From the NCBI RefSeq assembly GCF_014656355.1, contig NZ_BNCG01000027.1, forward strand, positions 1 through 34,878: a stretch of 34,878 nucleotides of DNA, in the 5' to 3' direction. Shown here piece after piece: positions 23,347 through 31,276 of this stretch (position 1 is the first letter of the stretch; each line of letters opens with the position of its first letter). The DNA comes from Camelimonas fluminis. Its GTDB lineage: Bacteria > Pseudomonadota > Alphaproteobacteria > Rhizobiales > Beijerinckiaceae. Made by a program: the position numbers and the translations under genes. The notes beneath the pieces are model-generated. The model saw only the letters and a program-made list of their open reading frames with translations. It did not search any database and was not told where the DNA came from.

Positions 23347-23892
23347 CTATCGCTGGCGGGAGTTCGAATTGGCGGGAGGCTGCATACGCGGTACGTCCGC
23401 GTCCGGATTGTTTCGCGCCCACGCACGGATTTGGGCGAACTGGGCGAAAACGCCAAGGATATGGACGCCAACAAGGGTCAGACAGAGTGCGTACGCGCCG
23501 TGTAGCCGTGTGAAGCCAAAAGCCAGGATGAAGGGCATGGCCCAATAGGAGAGGTCGCCGATAAGGCGGCCGTAGCCGTTCCAGGCCCAACGGATGCCTT
23601 TGACCGCGTTCGTTGGTTTGGCAGATTGTTGCACCCAGCGAAGCAATATGTAGTTTCGCCAGGCGACACCCGCGACGCTGCTATTGATAGCTGCCGCCTT
23701 GAAGCCGATGCGAGCCAAGGGTTGGTCATATAGATCACGGTGGCCTGAAGCTCTCACGGTGGTGAGCGCTGCCATTATGAAAAAGAGGGCAATCCCGGGG
23801 CCTGGGACGCCAAGAGCGGCGAAGAGCGCCATGAGGGCGACGAGCGCGGTGTCCAGTGCGACGTCGGAGAGGGCCTGCTTGTGTATGTCCAA
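23347..23892 (-). CDS. Polytopic membrane protein of unknown function
   Basis: A 181-residue protein with about four membrane segments (ALDTALVALMALFAALGVPG; GIALFFIMAALTTV; YWAMPFILAFGFTRLHGAYA; LCLTLVGVHILGVFAQFAQI). No catalytic motif is visible. It begins at TTG 23892, supported by GGAG seven bases upstream. It is convergent with the 20971-23269 transcript. In this context a role in the mating apparatus or in surface exclusion is possible but unsupported. Confidence 0.7.
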   Translation of the reverse strand: MDIHKQALSDVALDTALVALMALFAALGVPGPGIALFFIMAALTTVRASGHRDLYDQPLARIGFKAAAINSSVAGVAWRNYILLRWVQQSAKPTNAVKGIRWAWNGYGRLIGDLSYWAMPFILAFGFTRLHGAYALCLTLVGVHILGVFAQFAQIRAWARNNPDADVPRMQPPANSNSRQR

Positions 23893-24037
23893 TTTCTGCT
23901 CCGCACGTTGGTTGGCTGGGCCGCGATGTCGGCAATTGGGCGGTGAGTGTAGGGTTGCGGGGCATTGCCACCCACTTCCGCTGTTTCCTCATGTGCGCGT
24001 ATTGAGAGGGCTGGGCGGATTTATGGGGTATTTGTTA

Positions 24038-24059
24038 GCGCCTCTTTCAGGCGAGGCGC
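24038..24059 (-). terminator. Hairpin downstream of the 24070 gene
   Basis: GCGCCTC (24038-24044) pairs with GAGGCGC (24053-24059) over an 8-base loop, 11 bases past the stop of the minus-strand gene at 24070. There is no real T-run, so its efficiency as a terminator is uncertain. Confidence 0.35.
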
Positions 24060-24069
24060 GGCAGGGGTT

Positions 24070-24327
24070 TCAACTTATCTTTGAGTGGGACGAGTACCGC
24101 TCTGAGAAGGCCGTGAGGGCTGTGATGACAACGGCCAGGTCCTTTGAGGGAACGGCCTTGGGTATGTCGATGGAGAGTTTCTCGTCTGGGCGGTGTGGTA
24201 AGTAGAGGTAGGCATGGCCGACCCGTCGGGTTTTTCCGCTGGATAGAGTCACGAGGGCAATGAGCGTTCCTTTGACATTGCCCTGAGGAGTGGGAAACAG
24301 GGTTTCCTGGATTTCGAAGCTGGTCAT
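24070..24327 (-). CDS. Small protein of unknown function
   Basis: An 85-residue, probably beta-rich soluble protein (NVKGTLIALVTLSSGKTRRV; GHAYLYLPHRPDEKLSIDIP). No signal or membrane segment is visible and no family is recognised. It begins 19 bases after the UDG-like gene in the same direction, so the two are probably cotranscribed. Confidence 0.65.
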   Translation of the reverse strand: MTSFEIQETLFPTPQGNVKGTLIALVTLSSGKTRRVGHAYLYLPHRPDEKLSIDIPKAVPSKDLAVVITALTAFSERYSSHSKIS

Positions 24328-24346
24328 GTGGCCGTTGCCCTATTTT

Positions 24347-25006
24347 TTATTGCGCGAGGAACGGCTTCACCAGCGCAATGTCAGCGATGATCGTGTTGAG
24401 AATTTCCTGATCGGCGTTCCGATATAGTGCATACGCGGGGTGATAGCTTGGGATCACTGGCGCATCATCGAGCATGGGCGTCTTCAGGACATTGCCTCGA
24501 TGCTCGGAAATCTTGTCGTGGCCCGTGAGGAACCAGAGCGCTGTGGCGCCGAGCGCCAGGATGGCTCGTGGCTTGACGTGGTTGAGCACGGTCCAGCAGT
24601 AGCGGAGGTCATGTGCATTCGAATTTTTCGCGTAGGCGGAGCGGAACAAGGCGCCGTCGTGGATTTTGGTGTTTCCTTCGGCGGCGTCCTTTGTGAAAAA
24701 ATTCGAGATGTCGTTGTTCCTGCGGGTCCCGTTGTCCAGGGGGGTCCACACTGGTTGATAGAGGAAGGGGTTTAGAACGAGCGTTTCATGCCGTTCGATG
24801 TCAACGCGCGAGAGGAGGGTGTCAAGAAGTTCTCCGGCGGGGCCGGAGAATGGAACGCCGCTAATGGCTTCCTGGCGGCCAGGGGCCTCGCCGAGAATGG
24901 CCAGTCCGTTCCACTCGAAGATCGGGATTTGTGGGAGCACAGGCCCCGCAAGAGCATTGTGCGGGATGTTCGTGGGGGGCGGCGGTGGAACGTTTTGAAT
25001 AAGCAT
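24347..25006 (-). CDS. Uracil-DNA-glycosylase superfamily protein (family 4/5-like), without Fe-S cysteines
   Basis: A 219-residue protein of the UDG fold, which flips out and excises uracil from DNA. The family 4/5 motif A is visible as GEAPGRQEAISGVPFSGPAG at residues 39-58 and motif B as HPAYAL at 189-194. Typical family 4 enzymes bind a 4Fe-4S cluster with four cysteines (two near the N-terminus, one in a KCRPP-like loop). Here the only cysteine is Cys137 and the loop reads NPFLYQP, so the cluster must be absent. Start: ATG 25006 without a good Shine-Dalgarno; a longer coding-looking stretch in another frame lies upstream. It is cotranscribed with the 85-residue gene. Activity on uracil is probable but not certain. 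Confidence 0.82.
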   Translation of the reverse strand: MLIQNVPPPPPTNIPHNALAGPVLPQIPIFEWNGLAILGEAPGRQEAISGVPFSGPAGELLDTLLSRVDIERHETLVLNPFLYQPVWTPLDNGTRRNNDISNFFTKDAAEGNTKIHDGALFRSAYAKNSNAHDLRYCWTVLNHVKPRAILALGATALWFLTGHDKISEHRGNVLKTPMLDDAPVIPSYHPAYALYRNADQEILNTIIADIALVKPFLAQ

Positions 25007-25166
25007 TTTGGCGGCTCGCGTACTGGGATCCTGTTAAGGCAACATCAATGGTCGGCGTCAGGCGGGAAACTGGTGTGTCACAGCCCTTGAAATGGTCGAT
25101 AAGGCTGTCGCGGGTGTCCTTGCTTGCTCGTTTTGTCGCGAGGAAGCTGTGGATCGGCCCTTTCAT
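25007..25166 (-). other. Coding-like stretch upstream of the UDG-like gene
   Basis: From ATG 25166 a reading frame gives MKGPIHSFLATKRASKDTRD, then SLIDHFKGCDTPVSRLTPTI and on into the UDG gene in another frame. It looks protein-like up to about 25006. It could be the N-terminal segment of a longer glycosylase separated by a frameshift, a short separate gene, or chance. No Shine-Dalgarno is seen. Confidence 0.3.
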
Positions 25167-25174
25167 TTATGGGG

Positions 25175-25621
25175 TTATGGAACCGGTTTTGAATTTTCTT
25201 GTAACTCATTGAAATCAGTAATGGAATAAATCATGGCGCGTTCGAACTTGTCGCGCTGGTGGTTATAGGAAATCTCCATCGGGATTATCGCGGGGTGCCG
25301 GTACAGTAGTGGCTGGACCAGATCGTGCCCCAGATGGATCTCGTTGCCAGCCGCCGACAGGGAGATGCCGTGCTCGCCTTCGTTCCAGAGGCGAATGAAG
25401 GAAAGCAGGGAGAATGCGTAAAAGACTGGGCCGGTGGGCGCGGATGCCATCGCTGCGCAGGCCCACCGGTCACGACACTGGAGGAGAGCTATGTTCAGGC
25501 GATCTGCGACAGGTGTTGGCAGGGTGAGGGAGCTGTTGTGGATGTATCCGTAGGCCGGGTTCCATCGGTCTGCGGGGATTCTCGACGCCCAGGCCGGGCT
25601 TGTTTTCGATCGCCTAATCAT
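25175..25621 (-). CDS. Protein of unknown function, coupled to the 25614 gene
   Basis: A 148-residue protein, read from the ATG at 25621 that overlaps the end of the preceding gene by eight bases. The open frame extends further upstream, but that part is the shadow of the neighbour. The sequence has a hydrophobic, aromatic middle (ASAPTGPVFYAFSLLSFIRL), then GISLSAAGNEIHLGHDLVQP and IIPMEISYNHQRDKFERAMI. It has two cysteines and no signal peptide. I do not recognise the family. It is the last gene of the RecD-like / transglycosylase / 26555 / 25614 minus-strand group. Confidence 0.6.
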   Translation of the reverse strand: MIRRSKTSPAWASRIPADRWNPAYGYIHNSSLTLPTPVADRLNIALLQCRDRWACAAMASAPTGPVFYAFSLLSFIRLWNEGEHGISLSAAGNEIHLGHDLVQPLLYRHPAIIPMEISYNHQRDKFERAMIYSITDFNELQENSKPVP

Positions 25622-26558
25622 CAAGTTCGGCGCCCCGAGTCCGGGTTTGGGATCGAATTGGGAAATTCGCGGCTGATCCGGGGTTTTCAGCCATTCCGGC
25701 CCTCGCCGCAGACAGGATATCAGCGGTTCTGGTTGGCTTTGCGGTTTCCCTCGACACCTGTGGTGACGATAGGTCGACGCCGTCGTTGGCGATCGACTGT
25801 GCGTCTTGCAGGAGGACGGTTTGGCGCAGGTTCTCGATTGCCAGGGGCGTTGGATCGATTGACGTGAGGGCAGCGCCCGGGCCGTCTCTGGCGACGGAAA
25901 TGTGTTGAAGGTTGCCGGGTGGGACGAAGCCTGCTGCACGGGGTGGATGCTCAAGGGTGTCGTGCGCAGTCATGGTCGAAGTTGGGCCCCTGATCAGGAG
26001 CGGTATTGACGGGTCCTTGGGCAGGAGACCTGTTTCGCGTGCATCCGCTATCGCGCTTCGAGCTCCGGCGCCGGCGTCTGTGGCGCGTTGTGGGTCTCGC
26101 TCATCGCCGGGGAAAGCCCAAGGCTTCACGACGTTATTGAGGAAGTCAGAACCTAATTTCCAGCCGACGATGTCGGTTAGTCCGGAGGCGGCGGCGAGGC
26201 TGGCGCGGCCGGCTTGTCCAACTGCCCAATCGATGGGCTTTCCGACCATCGTTTCGCCAAATGGCTTTCCGAGAAATGCGCGAGATCCGATGTCGGCGGC
26301 TGTATATGCCATCATGGCCCAGCCAACACCTGGAACCAGCCTGGCGCCGACCATTATGGCGGCGCTGCTGCTGGTTGAAAGCAGGGTCTGGCGGGATAAT
26401 CGACCTGTGGCGCTAATCTCTGCGGCGGCGGAAAGGCCTGTTGCGACGGCGCCTGAAGCGCCCCGGACGGACCTCACGGAGCTAAGTATGCGACTGCTGG
26501 ATGACCTGCCGATATCGAGAAGTTCGGTGAGGTCTGCATTGGAATGATCCGACATCAT
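25614..26558 (-). CDS. Protein with hydrophobic segment, unknown function
   Basis: A 314-residue protein. A Ser/Ala-rich helical N-terminus is followed by a hydrophobic segment (SAAIMVGARLVPGVGWAMMA near 65-85) that may span or associate with the membrane. A proline-rich, extended C-terminal half follows (DPSIPLLIRGPTSTMTAHDT). The segment VPGVGWAMMAYTAADIGSRA recalls glycine-rich helical hairpins of toxin or secretion substrates, but no family can be named. Its ATG overlaps the upstream stop (ATGA), showing coupling to the 26555 gene. Confidence 0.65.
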   Translation of the reverse strand: MMSDHSNADLTELLDIGRSSSSRILSSVRSVRGASGAVATGLSAAAEISATGRLSRQTLLSTSSSAAIMVGARLVPGVGWAMMAYTAADIGSRAFLGKPFGETMVGKPIDWAVGQAGRASLAAASGLTDIVGWKLGSDFLNNVVKPWAFPGDERDPQRATDAGAGARSAIADARETGLLPKDPSIPLLIRGPTSTMTAHDTLEHPPRAAGFVPPGNLQHISVARDGPGAALTSIDPTPLAIENLRQTVLLQDAQSIANDGVDLSSPQVSRETAKPTRTADILSAARAGMAENPGSAANFPIRSQTRTRGAELDD

Positions 26559-27151
26559 TCGATCCCCATGCCGGAGTTGCGATGCCGGCGCTGGGGCGCA
26601 GGGTTGGCGGCCGGTGTTTGGGCAGTCGGGGTCGCCAGGTTTGATGTGGAGGCGACGCCTTCGTCGTAAGCGGTTTTGATGCGATCAATGTAGCTGGGCG
26701 CATGGTCGACTGGAGGCTTGTCGGCCTCGATACGGGCACGATGTTCCTGCTCCTGACGCGTCGCGTGGTCATGCTGGGCGGCCAACGCGATTGCGCCAAG
26801 CGGCATGCTAAGCGCCATCTTCCCGGCTTTGGTTGTGGTTTTCAGGGTGTCTTTCTCTGTGAGATCGCTTTCACCGCCTTCAATCCCCGGATTGAGTGAT
26901 CCAGCCACTTCGTGAGCCAGGTCGTGCATGGGGCGAGCGGAGAGGTTCCGTTGGAGCACTCCCATATGCATTGTTTTGTCAGCCGCTTCAGCGACGATGG
27001 TTGAAGCCCGGCGTTTCGGGTCGGCGGTGGCCTCAGCCGCCTTGTCAGCGCTCATCTGGGGCGCGTTGTCGGATTGCCGCTCGTGGTCGAAGGCGCGGTT
27101 GGCTTGCGAGCGGTCGGCGGCTTCGCGCGTTTGTTCTCCGATGGTGGGCAT
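26555..27151 (-). CDS. Charged soluble protein of unknown function
   Basis: A 198-residue, helical, highly charged protein (IGEQTREAADRSQANRAFDH; AAQHDHATRQEQEHRARIEA) with an Ala/Pro-rich C-terminus. A short hydrophobic patch (AGKMALSMPLGAIALAAQ) may be amphipathic. No domain is recognised. AGGAG lies eight bases before the ATG. The partners downstream overlap by ATGA. It could be a cytoplasmic partner of the following membrane-associated protein. Confidence 0.65.
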   Translation of the reverse strand: MPTIGEQTREAADRSQANRAFDHERQSDNAPQMSADKAAEATADPKRRASTIVAEAADKTMHMGVLQRNLSARPMHDLAHEVAGSLNPGIEGGESDLTEKDTLKTTTKAGKMALSMPLGAIALAAQHDHATRQEQEHRARIEADKPPVDHAPSYIDRIKTAYDEGVASTSNLATPTAQTPAANPAPQRRHRNSGMGIE

Positions 27152-27237
27152 CAGGAAACTCCTGGGTGGTTTACGCCATATTATCTCACACCGGCGATCG
27201 GCGCGTCAGTGAAAATGCGGGAAAGTGGGCACCTGCC

Positions 27238-27777
27238 TCAGGAGCAGGTGTTTTCAAGGGCAGAGGTGTTGCCGCCATTTGCGTGCATAATTTGTCGTAT
27301 CCTGCAGGCATAGCGACGGCCGCGGTCTGGCTGGAATGAGTGGTATCTCGCGACGGCGGCGGACCACGATCCGTATTTTTCACGAAGCTCGCTGAGGTGC
27401 CAGGACGCATATGAAAGATTGGTTCGAGGATCGAGCATGGCGCCAATGGAGGTAAAACGAGGGCCGTGCCAGCGGACGGTTAGCTGCCCGCAGCCAACAT
27501 CCACTTCGAATGACCTCGGGGTAAGTTCCTTGATGGCTGCAGCCGCTTCGACAGCGGAGGAAAAATAGAGGGCCTTCCCGTCGACGTTCAGGGCGTTGGG
27601 ATTGGCCTTGGACTCCAGAGTAACGAGGGCCGACATGAGGCCCCTTGGCATCTGATAGTGCTGTTCAGCAACCGAGGCCCAGAAGAGGCAGGCGGGCTGC
27701 GCTGCCGCTGATGGGGATAAAGAGGCGCATGTGAAGGCAATGCCTGCGGCCAGTGGTGAGAGCAGCTGGGGTGTCAT
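27238..27777 (-). CDS. VirB1-like lytic transglycosylase
   Basis: A 179-residue exported muramidase of the SLT/VirB1 type, which opens the peptidoglycan for a secretion or conjugation channel. A signal peptide ends near SAAAQ. The catalytic glutamate is Glu55 in LVTLESKANPNALN. The family continues with VGCGQLTVRWHGPRFTSIGA, MLDPRTNLSYASWHL and YGSWSAAVARYHS. In most relatives the second motif reads GLMQ. GCGQ is a usual variant in conjugation transglycosylases. The ATG overlaps the helicase stop (ATGA). This pairing of a DNA helicase with a cell-wall enzyme supports a conjugation role for the element. Confidence 0.88.
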   Translation of the reverse strand: MTPQLLSPLAAGIAFTCASLSPSAAAQPACLFWASVAEQHYQMPRGLMSALVTLESKANPNALNVDGKALYFSSAVEAAAAIKELTPRSFEVDVGCGQLTVRWHGPRFTSIGAMLDPRTNLSYASWHLSELREKYGSWSAAVARYHSFQPDRGRRYACRIRQIMHANGGNTSALENTCS

Positions 27778-29579
27778 GCCTTACCTCCGATGTTCTCGCC
27801 AATGAGGAGACGTGGCAGTAGCGTGGTGCGGCTTTCGGTGTGGTGTTTCGCCAGACTGGTGGTGAGGCCATTTTGGTGATCCAGGATGATGCACCGCTTC
27901 TTCGCGCGGGTCAGGCCAACGTTAATGAGATTCCGACCGAGCATTCTGGCATGGGTCCTTGATACGACGAGAATGACGATATCGCACTCAATGCCTTGGG
28001 ATTGTTGGTAGGTAGTTGCCGAGGCGTGTAACAGATCACGTATCTGGGCGGGAGATCGCTTGATCTCCCGGCCGTCGTCCCTCGCGAGTGTAATTCCGTT
28101 GGGCCCGATCCTGCGGATGGTCGCGAGCTCTCCGCTCCAAAATTCGGCGCTCCGGTCGTTGACTGTTTGCATTACGAGGTCGCCCACGGAGTGGTGGGAG
28201 TGGCCGGCGATTGCCCTGTTGATCGCGTGGGTGCCCAGATGGCCGTCGTGGATGGCGGTCAGGATCTGGACGGTATGGCAGGCCGATTTGGCAGCAACGA
28301 ACTCTTGCCGGATCCGATCGAGTGCGTCGTCGTGGGAGGATGTGCGAAGTATGCGGATATTTGGAGAGTCAGCGAGTGGGCGGCCCTGCATGACGCGCGT
28401 CGCAGCGGCTGGGATATCTCTGGCGGTCCTGCGGTGATTGGTTTGCAATTGGACCACGGGAATTGCACGGGTGCGCAGAATGGCCTGGAGGGGGATGCCC
28501 TCCATGACAGGTGGCAGCTGCTCCGGATCGCCGACGAAAATGATTGAGCATGTGGAGGGGACCGCTAGGAGGAGGTCGGCCAGGAGCTGGTTTCCGATCA
28601 TGAAGGCCTCTTCGACGATGAGGAGGTCGAGGGGGAGCGGGTTGTTGGGGCCGTGCACATATCCGCCCCCGTCCGGCAAAACGCCAAGGGTGGCATGTGC
28701 GGTATCCGCTTCAATGCCGGTTTTCTCACCAATAGCCCGAGCAACCCGGGCAGAGAGCGAGATGACTTTGACCCTCGCGCCTGGCCTGATCTGTTTCACG
28801 ACGCGATTGATGGCCGCCAGAATTGCGGTTTTGCCGGTTCCCGGTCCGCCAGTGATCATGGACACGGTGTTTGAGGAGGCGGACTGGATTGCGGCTATCT
28901 GGTTCTTGTCGGGAGTGCGCATTCCCGTTTCGCACATGGCTTGCAGGATTGAAGAATTGTCGACGGGTGCGGAAGGTCTGTATTTTTTGGTGATCAGTGA
29001 GGCGACAAGGCGCTCGGTGCGCAGCGCGTCGGCACGTACCAGAATTTCGGTTCCTGAGGCGGTGGCCGATATGAGAATGCCATGTGAGATGAGGGTGTCT
29101 ACAGCCGCCTCGACATCATCCCTTGTGGCGAAAATGCGCTCCAGGATCGCGTTGGTGAGCGCCATGCGGGCAAGAAAGACGCTGCCGGAGGCCTTCAGGG
29201 CGGCCATTCGCTCGTTTGCCGCGGCCATCGCGACCCGTCTCTGGCCGATTGGCTCAGGGGAGAGGCGGCGCCACAACGCCAAAGCGATATCAAATGTGAA
29301 GCCTGGGACAGGGCCTATCATCTCAAAGGGGTCACTCCGGAGGATTTCCAGCGTGCGTGTGGAAAATCGCGTGGTGGCTGCCCGGAGCATTCGTTCTGTC
29401 AGCCCGGATGCATGAGCCGCGATCCGGAAGCCGTTTTTCTCGAGGTAGCTGGTGAGCGTTGGGGCAGTGTGGTCCGAAAATAGCTCGGTCAGAAGTCGCG
29501 CCCGAGTATCCGGGCTCACGTCTTCGTTGGTCAGGTAGTGCTTTATGTCTGCTGGCGTTAGGCGGACTGTTGGAGGCAC
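27774..29579 (-). CDS. RecD2-like SF1B DNA helicase
   Basis: A 601-residue superfamily 1B (RecD/TraA type) 5'-3' helicase. An N-terminal helical region contains helix-hairpin-helix-like turns (EMIGPVPGFTFDIALALWRR near 86-105), as in RecD2. Motif I is GGPGTGKT (244-251), motif II reads VEEA (322-325) where DEAS/DEAA is usual, motif III GDPEQLPPV (350-358). Motif V is YQQSQGIECDIVIL and motif VI VGLTRAKKRCIIL. The conservative Asp-to-Glu change in motif II may lower but need not abolish ATPase activity. Start: GTG 29579, with CGGAT about ten bases upstream. It overlaps the transglycosylase by ATGA. It is divergent from the plus-strand genes at 29722. Confidence 0.9.
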   Translation of the reverse strand: MPPTVRLTPADIKHYLTNEDVSPDTRARLLTELFSDHTAPTLTSYLEKNGFRIAAHASGLTERMLRAATTRFSTRTLEILRSDPFEMIGPVPGFTFDIALALWRRLSPEPIGQRRVAMAAANERMAALKASGSVFLARMALTNAILERIFATRDDVEAAVDTLISHGILISATASGTEILVRADALRTERLVASLITKKYRPSAPVDNSSILQAMCETGMRTPDKNQIAAIQSASSNTVSMITGGPGTGKTAILAAINRVVKQIRPGARVKVISLSARVARAIGEKTGIEADTAHATLGVLPDGGGYVHGPNNPLPLDLLIVEEAFMIGNQLLADLLLAVPSTCSIIFVGDPEQLPPVMEGIPLQAILRTRAIPVVQLQTNHRRTARDIPAAATRVMQGRPLADSPNIRILRTSSHDDALDRIRQEFVAAKSACHTVQILTAIHDGHLGTHAINRAIAGHSHHSVGDLVMQTVNDRSAEFWSGELATIRRIGPNGITLARDDGREIKRSPAQIRDLLHASATTYQQSQGIECDIVILVVSRTHARMLGRNLINVGLTRAKKRCIILDHQNGLTTSLAKHHTESRTTLLPRLLIGENIGGKA

Positions 29580-29721
29580 GTTGTATCCGTGTTCAAAAAT
29601 GGCGCTGGAAAATGTGGCTATATCTTACGAAATTCCACTGATATGATAAATGGGATTTAGCCGCGAGGTCATTCGCGGGCAATGCAGCTTCCGCAAAATA
29701 TTCCATTTTGGAGAATTTCAG
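29580..29721. promoter_or_regulatory. Divergent control region, helicase / 29722 genes
   Basis: This 142-base gap contains the inverted repeat CCGCGA-ggtcat-TCGCGG (29660-29677) and a possible plus-strand -10 TATGAT (about 29642-29647) without a clear -35. It must serve both divergent transcripts. Confidence 0.35.
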
Positions 29722-30006
29722 GTGCAGCCCATTCAAATTCGCACCCCAGGCCCAGGGAAAGTCGAGATTCGGCTGTTTTTTCGGACATGGGACGATGTCC
29801 CGATTGTGGAGCGCATTTATTTGGACAAGAACTGCCAGCAAAGCATGCTGCTGGAAATGATTTTGCGAGTTTGGGGGACGTCTCCGGAGATGGAGGAACT
29901 CTCGTTCTTCATGTCAATGGACAACGTGGGGCGTGTCGTTGCGACGAAACAGAGCCTGGTGATGTACATCAACGGCAACAAGCAATTGTATGGCGTGGGG
30001 GGCTAG
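29722..30006 (+). CDS. Small soluble protein of unknown function
   Basis: A 94-residue protein read from GTG 29722, chosen because GGAG lies eight bases upstream. It has a beta-rich first half (IRTPGPGKVEIRLFFRTWDD) and a helical middle (NCQQSMLLEMILRVWGTSPE), ending in KQSLVMYINGNKQLYGVGG. No signal or membrane segment is visible. It is followed one base later by a two-span membrane protein, so they form an operon. The family is not recognised. Confidence 0.65.
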   Translation: MQPIQIRTPGPGKVEIRLFFRTWDDVPIVERIYLDKNCQQSMLLEMILRVWGTSPEMEELSFFMSMDNVGRVVATKQSLVMYINGNKQLYGVGG

Positions 30007-30007
30007 G

Positions 30008-30367
30008 GTGGGTCTGCGCGAGAAGCTCAGGCGGGGACTGGTCGACAGGGCGACCCTTGGTTTCAACTTTCTGGGCGCGATCCTCGTTTTCGCAGTCATT
30101 GACTGGCTCAGTCGCAGCACCGGGGTTTTGATGCTACGATTAATACTCTTTTTTATGCTGATTGGCGCCGGCGGGTTCGCATGGTTCACGTGGATGCGTG
30201 TGAAAAATAGCGGCGTGCATGTGCCCTCGCTCGGTGAATTGCGCGAGATGCGCGGAGGCTTGTCGGAAAGCGGAAAAACCGAGGTTGCAGTGAATGTCGC
30301 TGACGGCGAATTGCCCGCTGAAAACCGCCGACCATCAGAGCGTGCGGACGGGGGCGACGATGCGTGA
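30008..30367 (+). CDS. Small membrane protein with two predicted spans
   Basis: A 119-residue protein beginning at GTG 30008, two bases after the previous stop TAG, in a G-rich ribosome-binding context. Hydrophobic segments FNFLGAILVFAVIDWL and MLRLILFFMLIGAGGFAWFT form a probable hairpin, followed by a charged cytoplasmic or periplasmic tail (GELREMRGGLSESGKTEVAV). Its size and layout recall small type IV secretion membrane proteins, but no signature is present. Confidence 0.62.
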   Translation: MGLREKLRRGLVDRATLGFNFLGAILVFAVIDWLSRSTGVLMLRLILFFMLIGAGGFAWFTWMRVKNSGVHVPSLGELREMRGGLSESGKTEVAVNVADGELPAENRRPSERADGGDDA

Positions 30368-30480
30368 GCTGAGTGGCGCAGGGGTCGCCGGATGGGCTGC
30401 GGACGCCGCTCGTTGTAGGTGACGGTGCTCGCGGCCGTTCGCAGAGCGGGTGGGTGGCGCGCGGAGGGCAGATAAATAGA

Positions 30481-30510
30481 GTGGCGGCCAACGGCCGCCA
30501 CTTTTCTTTT
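30481..30510 (+). terminator. Rho-independent terminator
   Basis: GTGGCGGCC (30481-30489) pairs perfectly with GGCCGCCAC (30493-30501), loop aac, followed by ttttctttt. It ends the 29722-30367 transcript before the convergent gene at 30526. Confidence 0.9.
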
Positions 30511-30525
30511 GAGGCCGCGCCGGGG

Positions 30526-31092
30526 TTATTTTGGCGCGACGGCGCTGCGGTCACAGTTTCTGACGGTGTGTCCGTCGTTCGTGATGCGGAACGACACCCG
30601 GTTGGTTGCGGGATCGAAGCTGGCTAGCGTCTTTTCGGTGGGGGGTGCGCCCGTGTTGGGGCCCAGGGGAAAGCCGTTAAAGCAGGCGGTTGTGCGCACT
30701 GTTTTGACTTCGCCAGACGGCCGGATGGTCGTGACGCGAGCCGGACAGTCGGCCCAGGTCTGGTCAGAGCCTTTGGAGTTCGCCGCTTCCTGGCAGTTGG
30801 CTTTCCAGCCGTGGAACACGCTGGCGATGACCTTTGTCCCGTCGACGTCGAACGTTCGGGCGTAGATCAGGATTGGGGCGTTGCCCGTTGCAGATTGGAT
30901 CGGTCTGACATCGGCCGCGAATGCGCGGTTGGTCGAGCGGATCTGGTCGCTCCAGATTGCAGCGATTTCCGGTGGCGGATTGGTCGTAGCGATTTGCAGC
31001 AGTTGCATTGGCTGCCAGTCGGCGGCGGCGGCAATTGCTGGTGCGGTGATGATGGCGCCAGCGAGAAACACGGCAGGAAGGAGAGGTTTCAT
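30526..31092 (-). CDS. Exported protein of unknown function
   Basis: A 188-residue protein with a Sec signal peptide (MKPLLPAVFLAGAIITAPAI, cleavage near AAAADW). The mature part contains four cysteines (ANCQEAAN, ADCPARV, TACFNGF, RNCDRSA), suggesting two disulfides in the periplasm, with beta-rich segments (PILIYARTFDVDGTKVIASV; RVSFRITNDG). No family is recognised. AGAAGG precedes the ATG. It is divergent from the large VirB6/TrbL-like gene and convergent with the 29722 operon. Confidence 0.75.
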   Translation of the reverse strand: MKPLLPAVFLAGAIITAPAIAAAADWQPMQLLQIATTNPPPEIAAIWSDQIRSTNRAFAADVRPIQSATGNAPILIYARTFDVDGTKVIASVFHGWKANCQEAANSKGSDQTWADCPARVTTIRPSGEVKTVRTTACFNGFPLGPNTGAPPTEKTLASFDPATNRVSFRITNDGHTVRNCDRSAVAPK

Positions 31093-31276
31093 TGGTGGCC
31101 TTCTTTATGGTATTTGAGATCAAACGGAATTTCTAATCGTGTCTCGGTTTTACAGGGCATTCCTCTCGCTTCCAATGATCTTTCGTGCTCGGCGTGGCTC
31201 CGTCCGGGCCGGGCAGGCGTTGTGGTGGAAGAAATCAGCAGCCTGTGCCTGGAATTTTGCCGATATGAGGAAAGCT

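Noticed and set aside
25622-25954. Upstream in-frame extension of the 25175 gene
   Set aside because: It lies wholly within the 25614 gene in another frame and is Ser/Arg/Pro-rich. The ATG at 25621 fits the usual overlapping arrangement.
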